Below are positions 14,410 through 21,375 of a stretch of 32,271 nt of DNA, one piece after another. The stretch covers positions 1-32,271 of the forward strand of contig CAMKTN010000031.1 of assembly GCA_946415705.1 (NCBI GenBank), in the 5' to 3' direction. The position numbers and the translations under genes were made by a program. Under the pieces are notes generated by a model. It was not told the origin of the DNA, did not search any database, and saw nothing but the letters and a program-made list of their open reading frames with translations. Position 1 is the first letter of the stretch. Each line of letters begins with the position of its first letter. Origin of the DNA: an uncultured Prevotellaceae bacterium. Lineage in GTDB: Bacteria > Bacteroidota > Bacteroidia > Bacteroidales > Bacteroidaceae.

Positions 14410-15534
14410 TTACTCTGTAGCAAGGATGATGGCTACACGGCTCTTTTCATTGTCGCCATAGGGCATCGCCTTATCACCCTTAGAATCGACCTTCAGGCGA
14501 CTGGCATCTATACCAGCATCTTTAATAGCCTTGGCAACAGCCTCGGCACGATTCTGGGCATAACGTGCATTCAGGACTGGATTACCCGTGCCTGCATCAG
14601 CATGACCCGTAATCGTAGCCACAACAGTCGGGTGAGACTCCAGCCAGCTAACCACCTCACGAATCTTAGCTGCCTCGGACTTGCGTATTTCACTGCTTGC
14701 AATCGTGAAGAAGATGTCTTTCTGGAGCGTCTCCGCAGCCTTGACAGGAGGAGGAGCCACTTCTTTTTTCTCAGTAGCGGGAACTACCAACAGAGCGGGA
14801 GCCGACTCGGCGCTATTATCACCCACATATTCCTCCACCGGTGCCACCACAACAGGTGCTGTATGAACACGCTTACCGAAGCCAAACTTATAAGCCAGAC
14901 CCAACTGGGCGGTCAATTGCCAATCGTCCTTTGCATGGTGGCAGCTGTTAAATTTATCAGCAAGATTATTGGCAGTGATCTCCAAGTTGACGCTCCAATG
15001 CTTGCTAATATTATAGTCAAGCATGGCGCCCAAACGGAGATTATGGCTTAGCAGATTGTCTTTCCAAGCGTAGGGCGTTGCATGATCACTCTTAACTAAA
15101 TCATCGTTATCCCAAGCGTACGTCAAGCCAACGCCACCTATGAGATATACATTGAATGGGTAGTAATCCTCGCGTCCGAATAACGTACAGAGATTGAGCA
15201 ACAAATCAAAATCGGACGTTACATACTTATAGTTATATGTAAAGTCATCGTCATCATCAATCTCAAAGCCGCCTTTGTTCCAAAGACCATTAAAATGCAA
15301 ACGAGCTCCAAAAGACGGATTGAAGAAAGCGCCAAAAGACAAAGACGCTGTGGGAGTTATTAACTTGAAAGGAGATATTTCAGCAAACGTGCTCTGAACT
15401 CCACCCTGCAATCCTACAAACATATAGGGCGTAGGTTTAAAATCAATTCGGTCTGCGGCACTTTGTGCCTTTGTCGCAGAACTAACGAATTGCAACAACA
15501 ATAAAGATACAAGAAAAAGCTTAATCCGTGACAT
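14410..15534 (-). CDS. OmpA-family outer membrane protein heading the CHAT operon
   Basis: A 374-residue protein. The signal peptide is about 1-23 (MSRIKLFLVSLLLLQFVSSA..KA, cut before QSAAD). An N-terminal beta-barrel-like part follows (about 30-215) with alternating aromatic strands (PYMFVGLQGGVQ, LSFGAFFNPSFGARLHFNGL, WSVNLEITANNL, LTAQLGLAYKFGF). Then comes a short Pro/Val linker and an OmpA-C domain (about 265-374) with FFTIASSEI, VVATITGHADAGTGNPVLNA, YAQNRAEAVAKAI and SRVAIILATE. The OmpA domain would bind peptidoglycan, anchoring the outer membrane. It is the first gene of the operon, so it probably provides the envelope anchor for the CHASE2/CHAT products. Alternative: a general OmpA porin that is only co-transcribed. 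Confidence 0.9.
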   Translation of the reverse strand: MSRIKLFLVSLLLLQFVSSATKAQSAADRIDFKPTPYMFVGLQGGVQSTFAEISPFKLITPTASLSFGAFFNPSFGARLHFNGLWNKGGFEIDDDDDFTYNYKYVTSDFDLLLNLCTLFGREDYYPFNVYLIGGVGLTYAWDNDDLVKSDHATPYAWKDNLLSHNLRLGAMLDYNISKHWSVNLEITANNLADKFNSCHHAKDDWQLTAQLGLAYKFGFGKRVHTAPVVVAPVEEYVGDNSAESAPALLVVPATEKKEVAPPPVKAAETLQKDIFFTIASSEIRKSEAAKIREVVSWLESHPTVVATITGHADAGTGNPVLNARYAQNRAEAVAKAIKDAGIDASRLKVDSKGDKAMPYGDNEKSRVAIILATE

Positions 15535-15574
15535 AATAGAACGGTTTTTTGAGGTTATTTAGTTTCTTTGGCGC

Positions 15575-15582
15575 CAAAGTTA
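15575..15582 (-). promoter_or_regulatory. Likely -7 box of the ompA-CHASE2-CHAT operon
   Basis: TAACTTTG (minus strand, 15582 to 15575) is a perfect TAnnTTTG box 40 bp upstream of the ATG at 15534. The nearest TTTG (15598 to 15595) is only 12 bp away instead of 19, so the -33 part is unusual or absent; a regulated promoter is possible. Confidence 0.55.
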
Positions 15583-15675
15583 AACAAATGTTTACAAACA
15601 CTCTCCCACCTCTACGTTAAATGGTGTTAAATGCTATGTTTTTAAGCTATAAGTATGATTTCATACAAGGTATCC

Positions 15676-15706
15676 TTTGCAAGCTCACCCCTAATCCCTA
15701 CCTTTG
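15676..15706 (+). promoter_or_regulatory. radA promoter
   Basis: TTTG (15676-15679), a 19-bp spacer and TACCTTTG (15699-15706) match the Bacteroidetes consensus exactly; the leader to the ATG at 15728 would be about 18 nt. Confidence 0.75.
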
Positions 15707-15727
15707 CGACCACATTTTAAAGGCGAT

Positions 15728-17161
15728 ATGGCAAAAGATAAGACGATGTATGTCTGCGAGAACTGCGGACAGGAGAGTGCCAAGTGGATTGGCAAGTGTC
15801 CGTCATGCGGGCAGTGGAATACGTTTAAGGAGTTTAAGACGGGACCGTCATCTGCGAAGAAGGCGCCATTGGCGCTGTCTTCACAGGCTGCCTCCCGCCC
15901 TATCCCACTCTCCGACATCCGGGCTGACGAGGAGCCGCGCATGGACATGCACGACGAGGAGCTGAACCGCGTGCTGGGCGGCGGGCTGGTGCCGGGCAGT
16001 CTGGTGCTGCTGGGCGGCGAGCCGGGCATCGGCAAGAGTACGCTGGTGCTGCAGACCATCCTGCGCCTGACAGACAAGAAGGTGTTGTATGTCAGCGGTG
16101 AGGAGAGTGCGCGACAGATTAAGCTGAGAGCTGACAGACTTTTGAAAATGGACAATGGACAATGGACGGTGGACAATGCGGATTTGCAGGTTGTTTGCGA
16201 TACCTCATTAGAAAATATCTTCGAGCATATCGAGGCGGAGCAGCCGGACTTGGTTGTCATCGACTCCATCCAGACGATTTCCACCGAGACCGTAGAATCC
16301 TCCCCTGGCTCGCTCTCACAGATCCGCGAATGTGCCGCTGCCCTGTTGAAATACGTCAAGGGCGATTCATCTCCCCTCCCTAACAGGGGAGGGGTCGGGG
16401 GTGGGGCCTCCCCCTCCATCATCCTCATCGGTCATATCACCAAGGAGGGCACGCTGGCGGGGCCGAAGGTGCTGGAGCATATCGTGGATACGGTGCTGCA
16501 GTTCGAGGGCGACCAGCACTACCTCTACCGCATCCTGCGCTCGCAGAAAAACCGTTTCGGCAGCACGGCCGAGCTAGGCATCTATGAGATGCGGCAGGAC
16601 GGTCTGCGCCCCGTGGCCAACCCCAGCGAGCTGTTGCTGACCGACAACCAGGACGGCCTCAGCGGCATCGCCATCGCCGCCGCCATCGAGGGCGTGCGCC
16701 CCTTCCTCATCGAGACGCAGGCGCTGGTGAGCACTGCGGCCTATGGCACCGCCCAACGTTCGGCCAATGGTTTCGACTACCGACGGCTGAACATGCTGCT
16801 GGCGGTGTTGGAGAAGCGCGTAGGCTTCAAGCTGGCGCAGAAGGATGTGTTCCTGAATATCGCGGGCGGCTTGCGCGTGACGGACCCCGCCATCGACCTG
16901 GGCGTCATCGCCGCCATCCTCTCCTCGAATGTCGATACGGCCATCGAGCATGACACGTGTCTGTGCGGCGAGGTGGGCCTCTCGGGCGAGATACGTCCAG
17001 TGAGCCGCATCGAGCAGCGCATCGCCGAGGCGCAGAAGCTTGGTTTCCAGCGCATCCTCATCCCGGCGGCGAACCTCAAGGCCGTGAACCCTCACGACTA
17101 CACCATCACCATTGTCCCCTGCCGCCGCGTAGAGGACGCCTTCCGCGCCCTCTTCGGCTAA
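15728..17161 (+). CDS. radA: DNA repair protein RadA
   Basis: A 477-residue RadA (Sms), a RecA-like helicase that drives branch migration in recombination. The zinc finger is C10-C13-C24-C27 (CENCG ... CPSCG). Walker A is GGEPGIGKST (97-106), Walker B LVVIDS (175-180), the RadA-specific KNRFGS motif is at 274-279 and the Lon-like C-terminal domain covers about 300-477. The start ATG at 15728 begins MAKDKTMYVCENCG. Two stretches do not look native: residues about 141-150 (MDNGQWTVDN, tandem GGACAAT repeats) and about 213-229 (GC-rich hairpin, SSPLPNRGGVGGG). Both sit in loops, and the catalytic motifs are intact. The stop overlaps the end of a convergent small gene by 4 bases. Confidence 0.96.
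   Translation: MAKDKTMYVCENCGQESAKWIGKCPSCGQWNTFKEFKTGPSSAKKAPLALSSQAASRPIPLSDIRADEEPRMDMHDEELNRVLGGGLVPGSLVLLGGEPGIGKSTLVLQTILRLTDKKVLYVSGEESARQIKLRADRLLKMDNGQWTVDNADLQVVCDTSLENIFEHIEAEQPDLVVIDSIQTISTETVESSPGSLSQIRECAAALLKYVKGDSSPLPNRGGVGGGASPSIILIGHITKEGTLAGPKVLEHIVDTVLQFEGDQHYLYRILRSQKNRFGSTAELGIYEMRQDGLRPVANPSELLLTDNQDGLSGIAIAAAIEGVRPFLIETQALVSTAAYGTAQRSANGFDYRRLNMLLAVLEKRVGFKLAQKDVFLNIAGGLRVTDPAIDLGVIAAILSSNVDTAIEHDTCLCGEVGLSGEIRPVSRIEQRIAEAQKLGFQRILIPAANLKAVNPHDYTITIVPCRRVEDAFRALFG
16148..16178 (+). repeat. GGACAAT tandem repeats inside radA
   Basis: ATGGACAATGGACAATGGAC followed by GGTGGACAATG: four near-copies of a GGACAAT-type unit in frame, coding for about ten extra residues (MDNGQWTVDN) in a RecA-domain loop. 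Confidence 0.75.
16373..16394 (+). repeat. GC-rich hairpin inserted in radA
   Basis: CCCCTCCC (16373-16380) and GGGAGGGG (16387-16394) form an 8-bp stem with loop TAACAG. The G-run TCGGGGGTGGGG follows to about 16407. It codes for PLPNRGGVGGG just before the conserved LIGHITKEG of RadA, replacing what is normally a few residues. Confidence 0.75.
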
Positions 17162-17328
17162 TCATCCCATAATTCATCTTCGTCGAAATCGTACTCCTTG
17201 GTGAAGCCGATGTCGCTTGTACTATTCACCTTCTCTTCCATAGTGCCAATCTTCATGGATACTGAAATCGGTCCATGGCTCATGAGGGCACAAATACTTG
17301 TTTGGGGTGCCTGATATATCTTTTTCAT
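17158..17328 (-). CDS. Small acidic-tailed protein (56 aa), unknown function
   Basis: A 56-residue open frame starting MKKIYQAPQTSICALMSHGP and ending in a strongly acidic, tryptophan-containing tail (KEYDFDEDELWDD). The start MKKxYxxPxT plus a D/E/W-rich end recalls a group of short uncharacterised peptides that I associate with Prevotella genomes; I have no function for it. There is no signal peptide or TM helix. Its TAG overlaps the radA stop by 4 bases on the other strand. No clear promoter is seen; it could be transcribed with the sialidase operon (gap 112 bp, holding an inverted repeat). Confidence 0.6.
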   Translation of the reverse strand: MKKIYQAPQTSICALMSHGPISVSMKIGTMEEKVNSTSDIGFTKEYDFDEDELWDD

Positions 17329-17358
17329 AGTTGTTCGTATTTTAATATTATTTGATGG

Positions 17359-17430
17359 GGAACTTAAATCTGACGCAAATCTTTACATTAATCTTTATTT
17401 AAGTTTGAATTTATGCCAGATTTAAGTTCC
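17359..17430. repeat. Inverted repeat downstream of the large sialidase
   Basis: GGAACTTAAATCTG (17359-17372) and its perfect complement CAGATTTAAGTTCC (17417-17430) surround a 44-bp AT-rich centre; weaker pairing extends a few bases further in. It lies between the sialidase stop and the small gene. The long loop and lack of a T-run make a simple terminator doubtful; a small palindromic mobile remnant is possible. Confidence 0.75.
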
Positions 17431-17440
17431 TATTCTCATT

Positions 17441-20400
17441 TTACTTTACCAATACTTTTTTTCCATTGACGATGTTCACGCCCTTCATCGGCTTATTAAG
17501 CCTCTGACCAGCGAGGTTGAAGATTTCACTTCTTCCATCTTCCATCTGACCTCTTACATCGCTGATTGCGTCAGCGCCATCGAGGTCGAAAAGGAAGCCC
17601 TTGACGCTGCCACTCGATGCCGCAGTCGTATTCAGGTATGCCTTGTTGGCTCCGAGGGTGATGGTGCCGCCCGAGAACTTGTAGAAGCCAATTTCGCCGT
17701 TGAGCCTACCCATGGAATAATAGGTGGTGGCGTCGCTGAGGTCGAGCGGACGGCTGCAGAGCGTGCCTTTCAGCAGGTTAGCGTTCTGGCTGACCTGCTG
17801 CGTGAGGCCGTCAGTGCGTGTCAGCGTCGTGCTGGTCGCGGCTTGATCGTTAACAAGGATAACTGCTGTGTAGGCTGGTATCTCGTTGTTCGTCACCTCG
17901 GTCAGCTTGGCGTAACCATTGTCAGCTGAGGTGATATAGTAAGCCTTCGTCTTGCCGTCGGTTGATACATCCACAGGCAGGTAGAGGGTGGCGTAAGAGG
18001 CATCGCCAACGACATTGAGCGGGAAGATCTTGACGAGGGTGACGGCGAAGTCGGCAATAGCCAGATACTTGCTCTTGTCGGTTGTCGTCACCTCAATGGT
18101 GGTGGATTGAGCGTTGACGCCAGAGACCTCCAATGTTGTGTAGCCTGTAGCTGAGCTGGCAAAGGCTGGCGTAATTGTTGTTCCGTCTGCTGCCGTAAGC
18201 GTATAAGTGTGAGCGGCAGAGTAGGCTTTTGCGGCGAGCAGTGAATAGCCCTTGATGATGTAACCATCAGGAGCCGTCAGCGTCAGGGTCGAAGGTGTGT
18301 TATTGGCTGCTGGTGCGTATGCCAAGTTGAAGTGACCGTTCCAGTTACTGAATTGGTTGAAGCTGCCGTCGGATTTGGTCAGCGTAACGCCTGCCATTCC
18401 GCTCGTTGCATTGGACGTCCAAGTATCACCTGAGAGTGAACCATAAGAAGTATGCCCCGTCGTTCCATAGACCACCTTCACTTCATCCTCAGTGTCATAG
18501 GCAGCTGCAAACAGCTCGTCTATCTTCGCATCGACTTTTTCTTTGCTGATGACGATGTAGTTGATGGCATAGCAGTCCTGTTTGTCCTTGTTGCCGATGC
18601 TGCCGTCCTCGAAGATGATGGCGAGGTCGCCGTTGGCGAGCTTCTGCATGGAGCTGTAGGCGGCGTAGCCGGCTTGCAGCTGGAAGGCTTCCTGCCACGT
18701 AGCGCCCTGGTCGAAGCTCATGTAGAGGCGCAAGTCCTTGCGGAAGGTGTCGTAAGCCTTGGTGAGGGTGTGGAAAATGACATCAGGGCGGCTGGCATCT
18801 TCCGTGCTGCGGTTGTAGTAGAGAATGTCGGCGTTGCAGCCGTTGGCGTTCATCTCGCTACCCCAGTTGGCAGCTGTGCCCCAGTTGGCTATACCGCCGG
18901 CGCTGGCATCACCCGTGGTGCGGTTATAGGCGCGCAGGGCTTTGCCGTTGTAGTTGCCCTTACGTACGGATAGCAACAAGGAGTTGTCGTTCATGATTTC
19001 CAACTTCGACTCGTCGCCGCCGCCGTAAGCTACGGTGGGCTGGATGTGCCACGTCGCGCCCTTGTCATCGGAGTAGATGGGATAGATGTTGGTGCCGCTG
19101 ACCTTGCCGAGGAAGGCGAAGGCCATGCGACCGTTAGCGAAGGTCACGCCCTTGCCGCCTGTAACGAAGGCTGAGGCGATGGTGAGACCGCCCTTGTCGA
19201 TGTCGCCGTAGATGTCCTTGACAGCCGACCACGTAGCACCGTGGTCCGTACTCTTTGAGTAGCCTACGTGCAACATTCCTGACGCATAGCTGGCGTTACC
19301 GGCAGCCATGAGGCAGTGCAGGGTTCCGTCGGCATCGCGCACGATAGCCGGGTCACCGAAACCGTAGGTGGCGGCGTTGGTGCCGTCACCGGCAGCTACC
19401 ACGACCTCGTCCTGCCACGTCAGGCCGCCGTCGGTGCTGCGGCGTGCCACCACATCCACGACGTGAGCCCCCGCACCGTTGTTGGCATTCTTTCCCAAGT
19501 CGTATGGATGGTCGTGGCGATAGTCGGTGAGGGCTACGATGCCGCCGTCGGCTGTGTTGAGCATCGTTGGAATACGGTAGTATTTGGTGTTGGCGTGGTC
19601 GGGTGTCCACAGCGCAGTCTGCTGCTTGAAGATGCACATCTGGCCGTCGGGGTTACCTGCTGCGGTGAGGTCGAGGGTGTGGCTGGTGCCCGCCCAGTTG
19701 TCGTAGGTGATGCCGGTGATGGCGGCATCGATGGCAGTCAGCTCGGTGGCGGCAGACTTCACGTCGGCAGTCACCCAGAGATAAACAGTCTGTCCTGCAT
19801 CGACCTGACTCATCGTAAGAGGTATCTCCAAAGAGGCGGCAGGGGTCTCGTCGCTGCTCACCTTAACGGGTGTAGCGGCGACGGCGTGCAGCTGGTCGAT
19901 GGCGGTGGCGTAGATGGCCACGTTGCTCAGCTGCTCGATACCCGTGAGTGTGATGTTGAGCTGGGTCGGTGTTATTTCGGCTGCTGAGGGAGTCAGTTTC
20001 ATGCGCAGTAGCGCCTGCTGTGTGTTGCCCTTGCCCGTCGTCTCGTTGCCCTGTATGATGGTGATGTCGGAGGCGGTGAGGGTGGCGCTGGGCGCTATGG
20101 TAATGCGTTTGTTGGTGGCATCGACCTTAGTGGCTAATCCTTCAGTGTCGGCCGTGAAGTCAGCGGCCACGGGTGTGGTGCCGGTCGTGAAGAAGAAGGT
20201 ACCGCCGTTATACACCTTATTGATGCCTTGCAGGTTGGCGTTGCTGCACGTCACCTGTCCTTCGCCCTGATAGACGACAGTCCAGGCATCCAGGCCAAGG
20301 TCTGAAAGTTTGACACGCTTGAACTGCACCATGGGGAACATGTTCTGGGCTGTCTGCCCGATGTAGGGCGTAGCACCCTTGCCTTTCGGCACAAGGCTAT

Positions 20401-21337
20401 AGCGGGTGCCGGTGACTGCCGAACAGATGACAGAATTATAGGGATAAGATGAGCGGCTCTTGTAGATGAGCACGTTCTGGCTGGAGGCGGTGGTGCTGGC
20501 GGCTCCCGTCTGCGTGACGTAGTGACCGTTGGCGCTGCGGAGGTAGCCGCTCACGCCGGCATTCCCCTCAAAGGCATTATAGTTATAATAGACTAACGAC
20601 GCGGCCTTGTCCGTGAGCGTGGTAGGCTCTTCGGCCAGGTAGAGCGGATAGCTGGCATCGCTGACTGTAACATCCGTAGCATAGTTGCGGACATACTTGC
20701 CTGCCACATCTGCGGCGACATAGTCGGTCGTCGTATCGCCGCCGACATCCACCCAGCTGATCAGATACCAACCGGCAGTGACACTGACGGGAGGGGTGAG
20801 GAGCTCTGCATCTGAAACTTCGTAGATATAGACCTTTGCATTATTTCCCGTGCTTAAGGCGTTGTTATTATTAGCATTAGCCCATCCTACGAGCTTCTGA
20901 CTACTGCGTTCAAGTCCTAAGACGATGTCGCTGCCTTGTGCTGAGGGATAAGCTACATCTGAAGTGAAATTCAAAGACCAGGCTCCTGCGTAGTTTTCAT
21001 CAACAGAAGAGATATTGGCATTGATTGTCGTTGGAGCACTCCAATACCGTCCCGTGTAGTAGTTCTTAATTTTCCACGTCCCATCGCCGTTGCTGATCAG
21101 GAAATACAAACTCTTATCAGTGGCAGAGTTTGCGGTTTCGGGCACATCATAAGTATTGCTGTTCTCGGTGATATACCTGTTAGCTCCAGTCTTCAGCACA
21201 TACGCCTTTCCGCTGACGATCTGGCTTTCGCTGGTAATCTGATTACCAACTGTGACGGCCGTCTGTGCGGCCAGATAAGTGTTTGTTCCCGTTGAAAGGA
21301 GCAGGAGACATGTGAGTAGTAAAGTGCTTTTTTTCAT
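17441..21337 (-). CDS. Large secreted multidomain sialidase with sorting tail (second of tandem pair)
   Basis: A 1298-residue protein. Signal peptide about 1-24 (LLLLSTGTNTYLAAQ). N-terminal accessory region about 30-390, with a repeated beta domain also found in the upstream paralogue. Sialidase-associated N-domain about 400-560. GH33 six-blade propeller about 575-945: YRIP 587-590, Asp boxes STDGGLTW (634-641), STDHGATW (696-703), SDDKGATW (756-763) and SFDQGATW (874-881), DESKLE 775-780, R792 in LLLSVRKG, and YSSM 894-897 with the likely catalytic Tyr. A further beta region lies at 950-1210. The last 27 residues (IFNLAGQRLNKPMKGVNIVN...) resemble a type IX secretion sorting tail. The enzyme probably removes sialic acid at the cell surface. 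It starts 38 bp after the preceding sialidase stop, hence one operon. Confidence 0.88.
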   Translation of the reverse strand: MKKSTLLLTCLLLLSTGTNTYLAAQTAVTVGNQITSESQIVSGKAYVLKTGANRYITENSNTYDVPETANSATDKSLYFLISNGDGTWKIKNYYTGRYWSAPTTINANISSVDENYAGAWSLNFTSDVAYPSAQGSDIVLGLERSSQKLVGWANANNNNALSTGNNAKVYIYEVSDAELLTPPVSVTAGWYLISWVDVGGDTTTDYVAADVAGKYVRNYATDVTVSDASYPLYLAEEPTTLTDKAASLVYYNYNAFEGNAGVSGYLRSANGHYVTQTGAASTTASSQNVLIYKSRSSYPYNSVICSAVTGTRYSLVPKGKGATPYIGQTAQNMFPMVQFKRVKLSDLGLDAWTVVYQGEGQVTCSNANLQGINKVYNGGTFFFTTGTTPVAADFTADTEGLATKVDATNKRITIAPSATLTASDITIIQGNETTGKGNTQQALLRMKLTPSAAEITPTQLNITLTGIEQLSNVAIYATAIDQLHAVAATPVKVSSDETPAASLEIPLTMSQVDAGQTVYLWVTADVKSAATELTAIDAAITGITYDNWAGTSHTLDLTAAGNPDGQMCIFKQQTALWTPDHANTKYYRIPTMLNTADGGIVALTDYRHDHPYDLGKNANNGAGAHVVDVVARRSTDGGLTWQDEVVVAAGDGTNAATYGFGDPAIVRDADGTLHCLMAAGNASYASGMLHVGYSKSTDHGATWSAVKDIYGDIDKGGLTIASAFVTGGKGVTFANGRMAFAFLGKVSGTNIYPIYSDDKGATWHIQPTVAYGGGDESKLEIMNDNSLLLSVRKGNYNGKALRAYNRTTGDASAGGIANWGTAANWGSEMNANGCNADILYYNRSTEDASRPDVIFHTLTKAYDTFRKDLRLYMSFDQGATWQEAFQLQAGYAAYSSMQKLANGDLAIIFEDGSIGNKDKQDCYAINYIVISKEKVDAKIDELFAAAYDTEDEVKVVYGTTGHTSYGSLSGDTWTSNATSGMAGVTLTKSDGSFNQFSNWNGHFNLAYAPAANNTPSTLTLTAPDGYIIKGYSLLAAKAYSAAHTYTLTAADGTTITPAFASSATGYTTLEVSGVNAQSTTIEVTTTDKSKYLAIADFAVTLVKIFPLNVVGDASYATLYLPVDVSTDGKTKAYYITSADNGYAKLTEVTNNEIPAYTAVILVNDQAATSTTLTRTDGLTQQVSQNANLLKGTLCSRPLDLSDATTYYSMGRLNGEIGFYKFSGGTITLGANKAYLNTTAASSGSVKGFLFDLDGADAISDVRGQMEDGRSEIFNLAGQRLNKPMKGVNIVNGKKVLVK
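17530..17547 (-). repeat. CTTCCAT repeats before the sorting tail of the large sialidase
   Basis: TTCTTCCATCTTCCATCT, in frame, codes for part of MEDGRSE just ahead of IFNLAGQ. It marks the linker between the last folded domain and the sorting tail. Confidence 0.55.
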
Positions 21338-21375
21338 GTGGTATATGTTTTGTTGATGTTATGCTTACGAGGGTG

